A DNA stretch of 64,000 bases from Variovorax paradoxus (GCF_018614875.1 NZ_JAGGNW010000012.1:124001-188000), one strand, 5' to 3'; positions 18,655 through 28,270 are shown, counted from the stretch's first letter. Notes: generated by a model not told the origin, from the letters alone. Made by a program: numbers and translations.

Positions 18655-20958
18655 ATGCCTGCTGACCTGTCACCCGCCGAAGAAGCACTTCGCGAAGCAG
18701 CGCGCGAATACCACCGCTCGCCCGTCAAGGGCAAGATTTCCATCAGCCCGACCAAGCCGCTGCTGAACCAGCGCGACCTGTCGCTGGCCTATTCGCCCGG
18801 CGTGGCCTATCCCTGTCTCGACATCGCGGCCGACCCCTCGCTGGCGGCCGAATACACGGCCCGCGGCAACCTGGTGGGCGTGATCACCAACGGCACGGCC
18901 GTGCTGGGCCTGGGCAACATCGGCCCGCTGGCGTCCAAGCCGGTGATGGAAGGCAAGGGCTGCCTGTTCAAGAAATTTGCCGGCATCGACGTGTTCGACA
19001 TCGAACTGGCCGAGAACGACCCCGACAAGCTGGTCGACATCATCGCGGCGCTGGAGCCCACGCTGGGCGGCATCAACCTGGAAGACATCAAGGCGCCCGA
19101 GTGCTTCTACATCGAGAAGAAGCTGCGCGAGCGCATGAACATCCCGGTGTTCCATGACGACCAGCACGGCACGGCCATCATCTCGGCCGCGGCGCTCATC
19201 AACGGCCTCGAACTGGTCGGCAAGAAGATCGAAGAGGTCAAGATCGCCGTCTCCGGCGCCGGCGCGGCCGCCATTGCCTGCCTCGACGTGATGGTGGGCC
19301 TGGGCGCCAGGCCCGCCAACATCTACGCCTGCGACTCCAAGGGCCTGATCTACATGGGCCGCGCCGGGGGCTTCGACGAATCCAAGGCACGCTACGCCCA
19401 GAAAGACACCGGCGCCCGCACCCTGGCCGACGTGGTGAAGGACGCCGATGTGTTCCTGGGCTGTTCCGCGCCCGGCGTGATGAGCGCCGACATGGTCAAG
19501 AGCATGGCCGGCCAGCCGATCATCCTCGCGTTGGCCAACCCCGAGCCCGAGATCCGGCCCGAACTCGCCAAGGCGGTGCGGCCCGACTGCATCATTGCCA
19601 CCGGCCGCTCCGACTACCCGAACCAGGTCAACAACGTGCTGTGCTTCCCGTACATCTTCCGCGGCGCGCTCGACTGCGGCGCCAGCAAGATCACGGAAGA
19701 AATGAAGCTGGCCTGCGTGCGCGAGATCGCCGAGCTCACCAAGGCCGACATCAGCGAAGAGGTGGCCACGGCCTACGCCGGCCAGGAACTGACCTTCGGC
19801 CCCGACTACCTCATTCCCAAGCCCTTCGACTCGCGGCTCATCCTGCGCATTGCCCCGGCCGTGGCCAAGGCCGCGCAGGCCTCCGGCGTGGCCGCGCGCC
19901 CGATCGAGGACCTGGAGGCCTACCGCCAGCACCTGACGCGCTTCGTCTTCCAGACCGGCATGTTCATGCGCCCGGTGTTCACCGCCGCCAAGATCGCGGC
20001 CTCCAAGCGCGTGGCCTACGCCGAGGGCGAGGACGAACGCGTGCTGCGCGCCGCGCAATGGGCCGTCGACGAAGGCCTGGCCCAGCCCATCCTGGTGGGC
20101 CGCCCGGCCGTCATCGAGGCGCGCATCAAGAAGGCCGGCCTGCACATCCGCGCGGGAACCGACTTCGAGATCGTCAACCCCGAGGACGATCCGCGCTTTC
20201 GCATCTACTGGGAAAGCTTCCACAAGATCATGGGCCGCCGCGGCGTCACGCCGGAAGCCGCCAAGACCATGGTGCGCCGCTCCAACACCACCATCGCCGC
20301 GCTGATGATGCACCTGGGCGATGCCGACGCCATGATCTGCGGCCTGGTCGGGCGCTTCGACGTGCACCTGGAACACATCCGCAACCTGATCGGCCTGAAG
20401 CACGGCGCGCCGGGCTTCGCCACGCTCAACGCGCTCACGCTCGAGAAGCGCACGGTGTTCATCACCGACACCAACGTGAACGAAGACCCGAGCGCCGAGA
20501 TGCTGGCGAACATCGCCCTGATGGCCGCCGAGGAAATCCGCCGCTTCGGCCTGCCGCCGAAGGTGGCCTTTCTCTCGCACTCGAACTACGGCACCTCGAA
20601 CCGCGGCTCTGCGCGCAAGATGCGGCTCGCGCGCGACCTGTTCGCGCAGATGGCGCCCGACATCGAATGCGACGGCGAGATGCACGGCGACGCGGCGCTG
20701 TCGGAAGAAGTGCGCCGCACTTCGCTGCCCGAAAGCACGCTCACCGGTGAGGCCAACCTGCTGGTGTGCCCCAACCTCGACTCGGCCCACATCCTCTACA
20801 ACGTGCTGAAGATGACGGGCGCCAACGGCATCACGGTCGGCCCGATCCTGCTCGGGGCCGCGGGCTCGGCGCACGTGCTCACGCCGTCGTCGACCGTGCG
20901 GCGCGTGGTCAACATGACGGCGCTGGCGGTGGCGAACGCGACGACGGCGCTGAAGTAG
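18655..20958 (+). CDS. maeB: NADP-dependent malic enzyme, phosphotransacetylase-fused
   Basis: 767 residues with AAGGAGA before the ATG. The N-terminal malic enzyme (about 1-425) shows [12 protein letters not shown], the metal-binding [13 protein letters not shown] and the NADP fold [15 protein letters not shown]. The C-terminal phosphate acetyl/butyryltransferase domain (about 440-765) is present in full but in MaeB serves assembly and acetyl-CoA control rather than catalysis. The enzyme converts malate to pyruvate, CO2 and NADPH. With dctA nearby it allows gluconeogenic growth on dicarboxylates. An intrinsic terminator follows. Confidence 0.95.
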   Translation: MPADLSPAEEALREAAREYHRSPVKGKISISPTKPLLNQRDLSLAYSPGVAYPCLDIAADPSLAAEYTARGNLVGVITNGTAVLGLGNIGPLASKPVMEGKGCLFKKFAGIDVFDIELAENDPDKLVDIIAALEPTLGGINLEDIKAPECFYIEKKLRERMNIPVFHDDQHGTAIISAAALINGLELVGKKIEEVKIAVSGAGAAAIACLDVMVGLGARPANIYACDSKGLIYMGRAGGFDESKARYAQKDTGARTLADVVKDADVFLGCSAPGVMSADMVKSMAGQPIILALANPEPEIRPELAKAVRPDCIIATGRSDYPNQVNNVLCFPYIFRGALDCGASKITEEMKLACVREIAELTKADISEEVATAYAGQELTFGPDYLIPKPFDSRLILRIAPAVAKAAQASGVAARPIEDLEAYRQHLTRFVFQTGMFMRPVFTAAKIAASKRVAYAEGEDERVLRAAQWAVDEGLAQPILVGRPAVIEARIKKAGLHIRAGTDFEIVNPEDDPRFRIYWESFHKIMGRRGVTPEAAKTMVRRSNTTIAALMMHLGDADAMICGLVGRFDVHLEHIRNLIGLKHGAPGFATLNALTLEKRTVFITDTNVNEDPSAEMLANIALMAAEEIRRFGLPPKVAFLSHSNYGTSNRGSARKMRLARDLFAQMAPDIECDGEMHGDAALSEEVRRTSLPESTLTGEANLLVCPNLDSAHILYNVLKMTGANGITVGPILLGAAGSAHVLTPSSTVRRVVNMTALAVANATTALK

Positions 20959-20980
20959 GCCGCTCGCCGCTCATCGCCCT

Positions 20981-21015
20981 GCCCTGTTGCGGTGAAACGC
21001 AGCGGGGCATTTTTT
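20981..21015 (+). terminator. Intrinsic terminator of maeB
   Basis: An 11-bp stem (20981-20991 with 20998-21008, two G-U pairs, loop GTGAAA) is followed by ATTTTTT (21009-21015), 22 bp after the maeB stop. This is the clearest Rho-independent terminator in the window. It also argues against starting the TRAP small subunit at the in-frame ATG at 20992, which would lie inside the hairpin. Confidence 0.85.
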
Positions 21016-21073
21016 CGTCCGCGGGCCTCCACCATCATTTTTGCTGGCACGCAATCTGCTAATACCCTGAGTG

Positions 21074-21088
21074 GATATTTCAAATATC
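21074..21088. promoter_or_regulatory. AT-rich palindrome upstream of TRAP operon
   Basis: GATATTTCAAATATC is a 7-1-7 perfect palindrome inside a conspicuously AT-rich stretch (about 21058-21110) of an otherwise GC-rich window, 45 bp before the chosen start of the TRAP small subunit. It probably marks the promoter and an operator. No regulator gene is adjacent. Confidence 0.5.
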
Positions 21089-21132
21089 TTACTAATATAT
21101 TTAAAGCAAAACACAGCGAACCCGCGACACCA

Positions 21133-21747
21133 ATGGAAGAACACGCCTCGAACCGCCCCGGTCTTTCCCGCCGGATGCTCGACCTGTCGGACTTCGTCCT
21201 TCGCTGCGAGCGCCGCCTCCTCTCCGGCCTGATGGGCCTGCTCATCGCGCTGGTGCTGCTGAACGTGGTCACGCGCTATGGCGGCGTACCGCTCTACTGG
21301 GTCGACGAAGCTTCCGTCTACTGCGTGGTTTGGCTCACCTTCATCGGCGCCTCCGCGATGACGCGGCTGCGGCTCGACTTCGCGGTGACGCTGCTCACCG
21401 ACAAGCTCGGCGAGAAAGCCGCGCGCATCGCCAAGGCCGGCGCCTCCGGCGGCGTGCTGCTGCTGGGCCTTGTGCTGCTGGCGATGTGCTGGCTCTACAT
21501 GGACCCGGTGGGCATCGTGCGCTTCGGCTTCGATGCCAAGGAATACGCCGCCGAGTCCTTCAACTTCCTCTATACCGAGCGCACGCAGACGCTGAACTGG
21601 CCGGTCTGGGCCATCCAGCTGATCCTGCCGGTGTTCTCGCTCACCCTCAGCCTGCATGCGCTGTCCAACCTCATCGAGGATCTCGGCCTGCAGCCCAGGC
21701 GCACGCACACCGAGTTCCATGTCACCAACGCAGACGCGGTGAACTGA
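21133..21747 (+). CDS. TRAP transporter small membrane subunit (DctQ type)
   Basis: 204 residues from ATG 21133. The frame is open to 20992, but that part spans the maeB terminator and AT-rich promoter DNA and is not protein-like. Four membrane segments are visible: LLSGLMGLLIALVLLNVVTRY, the VWLTFIGASAMTRL region, GGVLLLGLVLLAMCWLYM and IQLILPVFSLTLSLHAL. VDEASVYCVVWLTFIGAS is the typical DctQ motif. It pairs with the large subunit DctM for sodium-driven uptake of organic acids delivered by a periplasmic binding protein. The large-subunit gene starts 2 bp after its stop codon. Confidence 0.85.
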   Translation: MEEHASNRPGLSRRMLDLSDFVLRCERRLLSGLMGLLIALVLLNVVTRYGGVPLYWVDEASVYCVVWLTFIGASAMTRLRLDFAVTLLTDKLGEKAARIAKAGASGGVLLLGLVLLAMCWLYMDPVGIVRFGFDAKEYAAESFNFLYTERTQTLNWPVWAIQLILPVFSLTLSLHALSNLIEDLGLQPRRTHTEFHVTNADAVN

Positions 21748-21748
21748 A

Positions 21749-23014
21749 ATGCTGACCTCCCTCTTCTTCCTGGCGATCATGCTGGTCGGCGTGCCGATCG
21801 GCGCCTGCCTGTGCCTTGCGGGCATCGTCTACATCCTCGACTCCGGCGACACGGTGCTGTTCCAGTCGTTTCCGGTGCAGATGTTCGGCGGTGTCGACAG
21901 CTACAGCCTCATTGCGATTCCGCTGTTCATCCTGATCGGCGAAGTCATGAACGGCGGCGGCATCACGCGGCGGCTGGTCGACCTGGCGCTGGCCTTCATC
22001 GGCTCGGTGAAGGGCGGCCTCGCCTACGTGAACATCCTGGCCAACATGCTGGTGTCGTCGATCATCGGCTCGGCCACCGCGCAGGTGGCCATCATGAGCC
22101 AGATCATGGTGCCCGAGATGGAGAAGCAGGGCTACGACAAGACCTTTGCGGCCGGCATCACGGTGTACGGCGGCATGCTGGGGCCGATCATTCCGCCCTC
22201 GGTGATGTTCGTGGTGTACAGCGTGCTCGCGCAGGTGGCGGTGGGCGACATGCTCATTGCCGGCATCATTCCGGGCGTGATTCTCACGGTGCTGTTCTTC
22301 ATCGTGATCGCATGCTTGGGGCTGGTCTACGACTATCCGCGCACCGCAAAGCGCACCATCAGGCAGCGCCTGCACACCATGCTCACGGCCTGCCCGACGC
22401 TCTTGATTCCCATCGTGATCGTCGGCTCGATCCTCGGCGGCTTCGCCAACCCGACCGAGGCGGCCGCCGTGGGTGCGGTCGCCGCGGTGCTGGTCGGGCG
22501 CTACGTCACGAAGGAATTCCGCTTCGCGATGATTCCGCAGATCCTGCTGAAGTCGGCGATCTACTCGGCGGTGGTGCTGTTCCTGGTGGCGGCCGCCGCG
22601 GTGTTCTCATGGCTGCTGATCTACGGCAAGGTGCCGCAAGCCACCGCCGCCTGGATCCAGACCGTGGCCAAGGACCCGATCGCGTTCCTGCTGCTGGTGA
22701 ACCTGATCCTGCTGGTGATCGGCACCGTGATCGACGGCATTCCGGGGCTGATCATGACGGTGCCCATCCTGCTGCCCATTGCGACCGAGATCTACGGCAT
22801 CGACCCGCGCCACTTCGGCGTGGTGGTGGTGATCAACCTCGTGCTGGGGCTGATGACGCCGCCCGTGGGCCTGAGCTTCTTCGTGGCATCCGCCGTGACC
22901 GGCGCCAAGCCCGGAAAGATGTTCATCGTCACCTTGCCGTTCTTTTTGATCTGCTGCGCCGCGCTGGTGCTGCTGTCGCTGTTCCCGAGCCTGTCGCTGG
23001 CCTTGCTCAAGTAG
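21749..23014 (+). CDS. TRAP transporter large permease (DctM type)
   Basis: 421 residues, about twelve membrane segments. DctM landmarks are IPLFILIGEVMNGGGITRRLVD, SIIGSATAQVAIMSQI, GPIIPPSVMFVVY and the C-terminal VVVINLVLGLMTPPVGLSFFV. It is the channel-forming subunit that couples solute entry to sodium or proton flow. The start is 2 bp after the small-subunit stop, so the two are translationally linked. A weak stem with a CT5 run (23017-23034) follows and may attenuate read-through to the binding-protein gene. Confidence 0.93.
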   Translation: MLTSLFFLAIMLVGVPIGACLCLAGIVYILDSGDTVLFQSFPVQMFGGVDSYSLIAIPLFILIGEVMNGGGITRRLVDLALAFIGSVKGGLAYVNILANMLVSSIIGSATAQVAIMSQIMVPEMEKQGYDKTFAAGITVYGGMLGPIIPPSVMFVVYSVLAQVAVGDMLIAGIIPGVILTVLFFIVIACLGLVYDYPRTAKRTIRQRLHTMLTACPTLLIPIVIVGSILGGFANPTEAAAVGAVAAVLVGRYVTKEFRFAMIPQILLKSAIYSAVVLFLVAAAAVFSWLLIYGKVPQATAAWIQTVAKDPIAFLLLVNLILLVIGTVIDGIPGLIMTVPILLPIATEIYGIDPRHFGVVVVINLVLGLMTPPVGLSFFVASAVTGAKPGKMFIVTLPFFLICCAALVLLSLFPSLSLALLK

Positions 23015-23059
23015 ACGGGCAGGCGCCCCTTTTTCCCTTCACTCAACCCGGAGCCCCAC

Positions 23060-24058
23060 ATGTCCCTTTCTCGTCGCCAATTCGTCCAGGCCGCAGCCGG
23101 TACCGCCGCCGCGTCGTCCGCCCTCTTCGGCACCGTGTCGCGCGCGGCGGCCGCCAAGGAATTCCGCCTCGGCCTCATCACGCCGTCCGGCCATTCGTGG
23201 AACCGCGCCGCGCTGAGCTTCGGCGAAGCGCTCAAGAAGGCCACCGATGGCCGCCTGAGCGCCACGGTGTTCCATTCGGGCCAACTCGGCAACGAGTCGG
23301 CCATGATGCAGCAGCTGCAATCCGGCGCCCTGGACATGGGCTGGATCCAGGCCGCCGAGCTCGGCTCGCGCGTGTCCAGCGTGGCGGCCATCAACGCGCC
23401 GTATCTCGTGCGCTCGACCACCAACGTGGCCTCGCTGGTGCGCACGCCCGCCGCGCTGAAGCTGCTCGACGTGCTGCCGCGCGAGACCGGCACCATCGGC
23501 CTGGGCTGGGGCATCACCGGCATGCGCGTGGTGTTCGCCACCAAGCCCATCTCCACGCCCACCGACCTCAAGGGCATGAAGCTGCGCATCAACCCGACGC
23601 CGGTGTACCGCGACTTCTATCAATTGCTGGGCGCCGCGCCCACGCCGATTCCGACGCCGGCCGTGTTCGACGCCATGTCCAACGGCCAGGTCGACGGGCT
23701 CGAAGCGGACATCGAGTTCTCGTGGAACCAGCGCTTCGACCGGGTCGCAAAAACCATGCTGCCGATGAACGCGCTGTTCATGCCCTTCGCCCCGCTGGTG
23801 TCGGGCCGCATCTGGCAGACGCTCGACGGCAAGGACAAGGCGCTCATCACCGACCTGGTCAAGCAGTCGCTCGACGCGCAGATCAAGGACATCGTGACCA
23901 CCGAGCTCGGCCTGATCGACAAGTTCAAGGCCAGCGGCATCACCATCAAGAACGACGCCGGCTACAACCCCGCGCCGGTGATCGCGGAATTCGACAAGAT
24001 CTGGCTGCCCAAGGCGCCGCAGATCGCGGAGCTGCGGAAGATCGGCGCGGCGCTCTAG
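23060..24058 (+). CDS. TRAP transporter substrate-binding protein (DctP type)
   Basis: 332 residues. The N-terminus MSLSRRQFVQAAAGTAAASS carries a twin-arginine motif (SRRQFVQ), so export by Tat is likely. The mature part shows DctP family features: FRLGLITPSGHSWNRAALSFGEALKKAT, the SGQLGNESAMMQQLQSGALDMGW segment, and the conserved arginine region LKGMKLRINPTPVYRDF that usually salt-bridges a substrate carboxylate. It delivers a carboxylate to the DctQM pair encoded just upstream. The exact acid is unknown. GGAG precedes the ATG. Confidence 0.92.
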   Translation: MSLSRRQFVQAAAGTAAASSALFGTVSRAAAAKEFRLGLITPSGHSWNRAALSFGEALKKATDGRLSATVFHSGQLGNESAMMQQLQSGALDMGWIQAAELGSRVSSVAAINAPYLVRSTTNVASLVRTPAALKLLDVLPRETGTIGLGWGITGMRVVFATKPISTPTDLKGMKLRINPTPVYRDFYQLLGAAPTPIPTPAVFDAMSNGQVDGLEADIEFSWNQRFDRVAKTMLPMNALFMPFAPLVSGRIWQTLDGKDKALITDLVKQSLDAQIKDIVTTELGLIDKFKASGITIKNDAGYNPAPVIAEFDKIWLPKAPQIAELRKIGAAL

Positions 24059-24061
24059 CCT

Positions 24062-24115
24062 GGTGCCCCGGGCGGCCGGAAGGGTTCGCACCAATCGCGT
24101 GCGGGCACCGTTTTT
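24062..24115 (+). terminator. Terminator of TRAP operon
   Basis: GGTGCCC (24062-24068) pairs perfectly with GGGCACC (24103-24109), enclosing a smaller CGCAC/GTGCG hairpin, and is followed by GTTTTTG. It lies directly after the stop of the binding-protein gene. The long branched loop lowers certainty. Confidence 0.5.
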
Positions 24116-24152
24116 GCTTGAATGCCGAAGCATTCACTTTCAGGGATCTCGC

Positions 24153-25187
24153 ATGAACAAGCGCCAACTTCTCCAATCCTTCCTCGCCGCCTCTGCCCTC
24201 AGCTTCGGCCTCGCCCCGGCCCTGGCCCAGAGCCCGACGCCGATCAAGTTCCAGCTCGACTGGCGCTTCGAAGGACCGGCTGCGCTGTTCCTGCACCCCG
24301 CCGCCAAGGGCTACTTCAAGGCCGCCGGCCTCGACGTGGCCATCGATGCGGGCAACGGCTCGGGCGGCACCGTCACGCGCGTGGCCTCGGGCGCCTACGA
24401 CATGGGCTTTGCCGACCTTGCGGCGCTGATGGAATTCCACGCCAACAACCCCGACAGCCCCAACAAGCCGGTCGCGGTGATGATGGTCTACAACAACACG
24501 CCGGCCTCGGTCATGGCGCTCAAGAAGAGCGGCATCGCCAAGCCGGCCGACCTGGCCGGCAAGAAGCTCGGCGCACCGGTGTTCGACGCGGGCCGCCGCG
24601 CGTTCCCGATCTTCGCCAAGGCCAACAACATCGGCGCGGTCAACTGGACCGCCATGGACCCGACCTTGCGCGAAACCATGCTGATCCGGGGCGACGTCGA
24701 CGCCATCACCGGCTTCACCTTCACCTCGCTGCTGAACCTGGAGGCGCGCGGCGCCAAGGCCGCCGACATCGTCGTGCTGCCCTACCCCGACCACGGCGTG
24801 AAGCTCTACGGCAACGTGATCATCGCGTCGCCCAAGCTCATCAAGGAGAACCCGGAAGCCGTGAAGAAATTCCTCTCGGCCTTTGCCAAGGGCGCGAAGG
24901 AAGTCATCGCCAATCCGGCCGTGGCCATCGAATCGGTGAAGGCACGCGACGGCATCATCGACAGCAAGCTCGAAACCCGCCGCCTGCAGCTGGCCATCGA
25001 CACCGTCATCAACAGCGCCGACGCGCGCAGCGAAGGCTTCGGCACGGTGAACGCCGGCCGCATGTCGCTGATGGCGTCGCAGGTGTCGGACGCGTTCAAC
25101 ACCAAGACGCGCGTGAGCCCCGACGCCGTGTGGACGGCCGCGCTGCTGCCGCCCGCGGCCGAACTCAACGGTGTCCTGCGCAAGTGA
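24153..25187 (+). CDS. ABC transporter substrate-binding protein, NMT1/THI5-like
   Basis: 344 residues. Signal peptide MNKRQLLQSFLAASALSFGLAPALA, then an NMT1/SsuA-type fold beginning IKFQLDWRFEGPAALFLHPAAKGYFKAAGLDV, with the family's ASGAYDMGFADLAALMEF segment. Relatives bind hydroxymethylpyrimidine, riboflavin, sulfonates or nucleobases. Its partner genes follow directly (ATPase, permease and a purine/pyrimidine-type deaminase), which suggests an N-heterocycle such as a nucleobase as the cargo. It is clearly paralogous to the protein at 32955-33983. The stop codon overlaps the ATPase start (TGATG). Confidence 0.88.
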   Translation: MNKRQLLQSFLAASALSFGLAPALAQSPTPIKFQLDWRFEGPAALFLHPAAKGYFKAAGLDVAIDAGNGSGGTVTRVASGAYDMGFADLAALMEFHANNPDSPNKPVAVMMVYNNTPASVMALKKSGIAKPADLAGKKLGAPVFDAGRRAFPIFAKANNIGAVNWTAMDPTLRETMLIRGDVDAITGFTFTSLLNLEARGAKAADIVVLPYPDHGVKLYGNVIIASPKLIKENPEAVKKFLSAFAKGAKEVIANPAVAIESVKARDGIIDSKLETRRLQLAIDTVINSADARSEGFGTVNAGRMSLMASQVSDAFNTKTRVSPDAVWTAALLPPAAELNGVLRK

Positions 25188-26044
25188 TGGCGGACGCATC
25201 GAACGAGGCCGTTGCTCCCTTCGTCGACTTCCAGGACGTCTGGCTCGCCTACAACGAAGAGCTGCTGCGCGAGAACCACTTCGCGGTCGAGGCCATCGAC
25301 CTGAAGGTAAAGCGTGGGGAATTCATTGCCATCGTCGGGCCTTCGGGCTGCGGCAAGTCCACCTTCATGAAGCTCACCACGGGGCTCAAGATGCCGTCGA
25401 TGGGCAAGATCCGCATCGACGGCCAGCCCGTGACCGGGCCGCTGAAGATATCGGGCATGGCCTTCCAGGCGCCGTCGCTGCTGCCGTGGCGCACCACGGT
25501 CGACAATGTGCTGCTGCCGCTCGAAATCGTCGAGCCCTACCGCTCGAACTTCAAGGCCAGGCGCAAGGAATACGTCGAGCGCGCGCGCAAGCTGCTGCAG
25601 AAGGTGGGCCTCGCGGGCTACGAAGACAAGTTCCCGTGGCAGCTCTCGGGCGGCATGCAGCAGCGAGCGAGCATCTGCCGCGCGCTCATCCATGAGCCCA
25701 AGATGCTGCTGCTCGACGAGCCCTTCGGCGCGCTCGACGCCTTCACGCGCGAAGAGCTGTGGTGCATCCTGCGCGACCTCTGGACCGAGCAGCAGTTCAA
25801 CGTCATCCTGGTGACGCACGACCTGCGCGAATCGGTATTCCTGGCCGACACGGTGTACGTGATGAGCAAGAGCCCGGGCCGCTTCGTGGTCAAGCGCGAG
25901 ATCGAGCTGCCGCGTCCGCGCGAACTGGAGCTCACCTACACCAAGGAATTCACCGACATCGTGCTGGAGCTGCGCGGGCACATCGGCGCCATTCGAAACA
26001 CCGGCATCAGCGCGGCGCAAACGGCCGCTGCCGTGTCTCACTGA
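25187..26044 (+). CDS. ABC transporter ATP-binding protein (SsuB/TauB/ThiZ type)
   Basis: 285 residues with all ABC motifs: Walker A GPSGCGKST, Q-loop MAFQAPSLLPW, signature LSGGMQQR, Walker B LLLDEPFGALD and the switch histidine in VTHD. It starts at the ATG that overlaps the binding-protein stop. It energises import through the permease encoded 12 bp downstream. The nearest families serve sulfonate, taurine, nitrate and pyrimidine precursors; context favours a nitrogen heterocycle. Confidence 0.93.
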   Translation: MADASNEAVAPFVDFQDVWLAYNEELLRENHFAVEAIDLKVKRGEFIAIVGPSGCGKSTFMKLTTGLKMPSMGKIRIDGQPVTGPLKISGMAFQAPSLLPWRTTVDNVLLPLEIVEPYRSNFKARRKEYVERARKLLQKVGLAGYEDKFPWQLSGGMQQRASICRALIHEPKMLLLDEPFGALDAFTREELWCILRDLWTEQQFNVILVTHDLRESVFLADTVYVMSKSPGRFVVKREIELPRPRELELTYTKEFTDIVLELRGHIGAIRNTGISAAQTAAAVSH

Positions 26045-26056
26045 GGACCTGGCGCC

Positions 26057-26827
26057 ATGAAAAACACCAAGCAAATCGAACGCTGGTCGCCCTGGCTGCT
26101 GCTCGTGGCCGTGATCCTGCTGTGGCAGGTGATCTGCGCGGGCTTCGGCGTGTCGGACTTCATCTTTCCGAGCCCGCTGCGCATCTGGAACCAGTTCTGG
26201 GAATTCAAGGAAATCATCGCGGGCCACGCCTGGCGCACCTTCTGGGTCACGATGGCGGGCTTCGGCCTGGCGATCGTGGTGGGCGTGCTGCTGGGCTTCG
26301 TGATCGGTAGCTCGCGCATCGCGTATGCGGCGATCTATCCACTGATGACGGCGTTCAACGCGCTGCCGAAGGCGGCCTTCGTGCCGATCCTCGTGGTGTG
26401 GTTCGGCATCGGCGCGGGGCCGGCGATCCTCACGGCGTTTTTGATCAGCTTCTTCCCGATCATGGTCAACATCGCCACCGGCCTTGCCACGCTCGAGCCC
26501 GAGCTGGAAGACGTGCTGCGCGTGCTCGGCGCCAAGCGCTGGGACGTGCTCATGAAGATCGGCCTGCCGCGCTCCATGCCCTACTTCTTCGGCTCGCTCA
26601 AGGTAGCGATCACGCTGGCTTTCGTCGGCACCACGGTGAGCGAGATGACGGCCGCCAACGAAGGCATCGGCTACCTGCTGATCTCGGCCGGTTCGGCCAT
26701 GCAGATGGGCCTGGCCTTCGCGGGCCTGATGGTGGTGGGCGCGATGGCCATGCTGATGTATGAACTCTTCAGCGTGATCGAGAAGCACACGACCGGCTGG
26801 GCGCATCGCGGATCACAAAACCAATAA
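26057..26827 (+). CDS. ABC transporter permease (SsuC/ThiX type)
   Basis: 256 residues with six membrane segments. The cytoplasmic coupling helix (EAA loop) reads LRVLGAKRWDVLMKIGLPRSMPYFFGSLKVAI. The N-terminal motif SPLRIWNQFWEFKEIIAGHAWRTFWVTMAGFGLAIVVG is typical of BPD_transp_1 permeases for sulfonates and pyrimidines. An AGGA site precedes the ATG at 26057. It forms an operon with the binding protein and ATPase upstream and the deaminase downstream (10-bp gap). It may also serve the second binding protein at 32955, which has no membrane partner of its own. Confidence 0.92.
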   Translation: MKNTKQIERWSPWLLLVAVILLWQVICAGFGVSDFIFPSPLRIWNQFWEFKEIIAGHAWRTFWVTMAGFGLAIVVGVLLGFVIGSSRIAYAAIYPLMTAFNALPKAAFVPILVVWFGIGAGPAILTAFLISFFPIMVNIATGLATLEPELEDVLRVLGAKRWDVLMKIGLPRSMPYFFGSLKVAITLAFVGTTVSEMTAANEGIGYLLISAGSAMQMGLAFAGLMVVGAMAMLMYELFSVIEKHTTGWAHRGSQNQ

Positions 26828-26837
26828 GTCACCACGG

Positions 26838-27314
26838 ATGACACGCGACCAGATCATCCGCGCGCTGCGCCGCGCCGACGAAGTCGCCCGCCGCGCCATG
26901 GCGATGGGCCGCCATCCCTTCGGCGCCGTGCTCGTCGCGCCCGACGGCGAAACCATCCTGGCCGAGCAAGGCAACATCGACACGGTGAACCACGCCGAAG
27001 CCACGCTGGCGCGCCACGCGGCGCAGAACTGGCCGGCCGACTACCTGTGGCAATGCACGCTGGTCACGACCTTCGAGCCTTGCGCGATGTGCGCGGGCAC
27101 GAGCTATTGGGCGAACATCGGCCGCATCGTCTATGGCGCCGAGGAAAGCGCCCTGCTCGCGCTCACGGGCGACCACCCCGAGAACCCCACGCTGAGCCTG
27201 CCATGCCGCGAAGTTTTTGCGCGCGGGCAAAAGAACGTCGAGGTGATCGGGCCGGTGCCCGAAGTGGCGGAAGAAATGATCGCCACGCATCGCGGGTTCT
27301 GGGAATCCCGCTAG
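26838..27314 (+). CDS. CDA-fold nucleobase deaminase (guanine/cytosine-deaminase-like)
   Basis: 158 residues. The zinc and proton-shuttle motifs are His52-Ala-Glu54 and P81-CAMC (Cys82, Cys85), the cytidine-deaminase superfamily signature; the spacing and the C-terminal LPCREVF segment resemble guanine-deaminase-type enzymes rather than TadA. It hydrolytically removes an amino group from a purine or pyrimidine base in the cytosol. Being the last gene of an ABC transporter operon, it probably acts on the imported compound. The paralogue at 33980-34504 sits behind the paralogous binding protein. The exact base is unknown. Confidence 0.85.
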   Translation: MTRDQIIRALRRADEVARRAMAMGRHPFGAVLVAPDGETILAEQGNIDTVNHAEATLARHAAQNWPADYLWQCTLVTTFEPCAMCAGTSYWANIGRIVYGAEESALLALTGDHPENPTLSLPCREVFARGQKNVEVIGPVPEVAEEMIATHRGFWESR

Positions 27315-27631
27315 AGCGCAGCACCCTGAACTCGACTTCTTGGGCACGGCGTGCATTCGCCTGAACCATGGAGACGCCGCCATCGACAAGATGCTGGCGC
27401 TCGCTCCTTAATTCGCCCACCGATTTCCCGCAATGGCTCGTTTTCGCGTCTTCGAAGTGTGAGGAAGTTCCTCTTTTGGCAAGCCCGCACACCCTCGGGA
27501 TATGGCATCCTGTTAGAGGACTGTCGACCTTGCGCGTAAGCCTGCAGGTTGACGACAAAGAAGAATATTCAGGAAGGGCAATTCCGGGCCCATCTCTTAG
27601 AAATCTTCGATACAAAAATCAGGGAGCTCCA
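27315..27631. other. Intergenic stretch without a gene
   Basis: 317 bp between the deaminase stop and the lipoprotein start. I see no convincing coding sequence, tRNA or repeat. An in-frame extension upstream of the lipoprotein exists but lacks a signal-like N-terminus. The last 100 bp become AT-richer and probably hold the lipoprotein promoter, with AGGGAGC as its ribosome site. Confidence 0.6.
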
Positions 27632-28264
27632 ATGAATCGATACGTCATCACGGCCGCAGCCGTCTCCATCCTTGTGCTCACTGCCTGTGGCAGCAACAAG
27701 GATGCGAGCAAGGCAAACTTCAAGACTGCCGTCCAGGCCTACCTGGACACGAAGCCCGGCGCATGCGTTCCGTTGCCCGACAAGGAAATGCCATTCCAGA
27801 TCGAAAAGAACGGCGGATTTTTCAGGGATCGTCTGACCAGGGCCGATGCGCTGGTCGAAGCCGGCTTGCTTGTCCGACACGACGCTGAGGTGCCCAATCT
27901 GCCGGGCTCGACAAGAATGGTTCCCGGCTTCGAATACAACCTGACCGATGACGGCAAGAAGCAGCTTGTCAAAGCCGCGGGCGGGAACATTGCAAACTGG
28001 GACGGTTTTTGCGCCGGCAAATACAAGGTCGTCGAGGTGGTCAATTTCACCGATCCTGCGGACGCATTCGGCACAAAGTTATCGCAGGTCAACTACAAAT
28101 ACAAAGTTGAAGATCCGGCAGCTTGGGCCAAATCACCGAAGGTTCTGGCAGCTTTTACTCAGCTGGCCAAAGACATGAAGGACGATGCGTCCGACAAGGC
28201 CATCCTCGTTTCGACGAACGAAGGCTGGATGCACGAGCGGCTATTCAAGGCAAAGGGCGGCTGA
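27632..28264 (+). CDS. Hypothetical lipoprotein
   Basis: 210 residues. The N-terminus MNRYVITAAAVSILVLTACGSNKD is a lipoprotein signal with lipobox LTAC and a Ser at +3, predicting outer-membrane sorting. The mature part alternates charged and hydrophobic residues and shows no recognised catalytic motif; two internal cysteines (GACVPL, DGFCAG) could form a disulfide. Codon usage is noticeably less GC-biased than in the neighbours, and the gene is isolated between its own promoter region and a strong hairpin, which may indicate horizontal acquisition. Function unknown. Confidence 0.8.
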   Translation: MNRYVITAAAVSILVLTACGSNKDASKANFKTAVQAYLDTKPGACVPLPDKEMPFQIEKNGGFFRDRLTRADALVEAGLLVRHDAEVPNLPGSTRMVPGFEYNLTDDGKKQLVKAAGGNIANWDGFCAGKYKVVEVVNFTDPADAFGTKLSQVNYKYKVEDPAAWAKSPKVLAAFTQLAKDMKDDASDKAILVSTNEGWMHERLFKAKGG

Positions 28265-28270
28265 CACGGC

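Noticed and set aside
20992..21132. N-terminal extension of the TRAP small subunit
   Set aside because: It would begin inside the maeB terminator hairpin and cross AT-rich promoter DNA; the family length fits the start at 21133.
23017..23034. Full terminator between TRAP permease and binding-protein genes
   Set aside because: The stem is only 4 bp, and the downstream gene belongs to the same transport system; at most weak attenuation.
27315..27631. Possible tRNA or small RNA gene
   Set aside because: No cloverleaf, no T-loop GGTTC consensus with matching stems, and no clear promoter-terminator pair was found.
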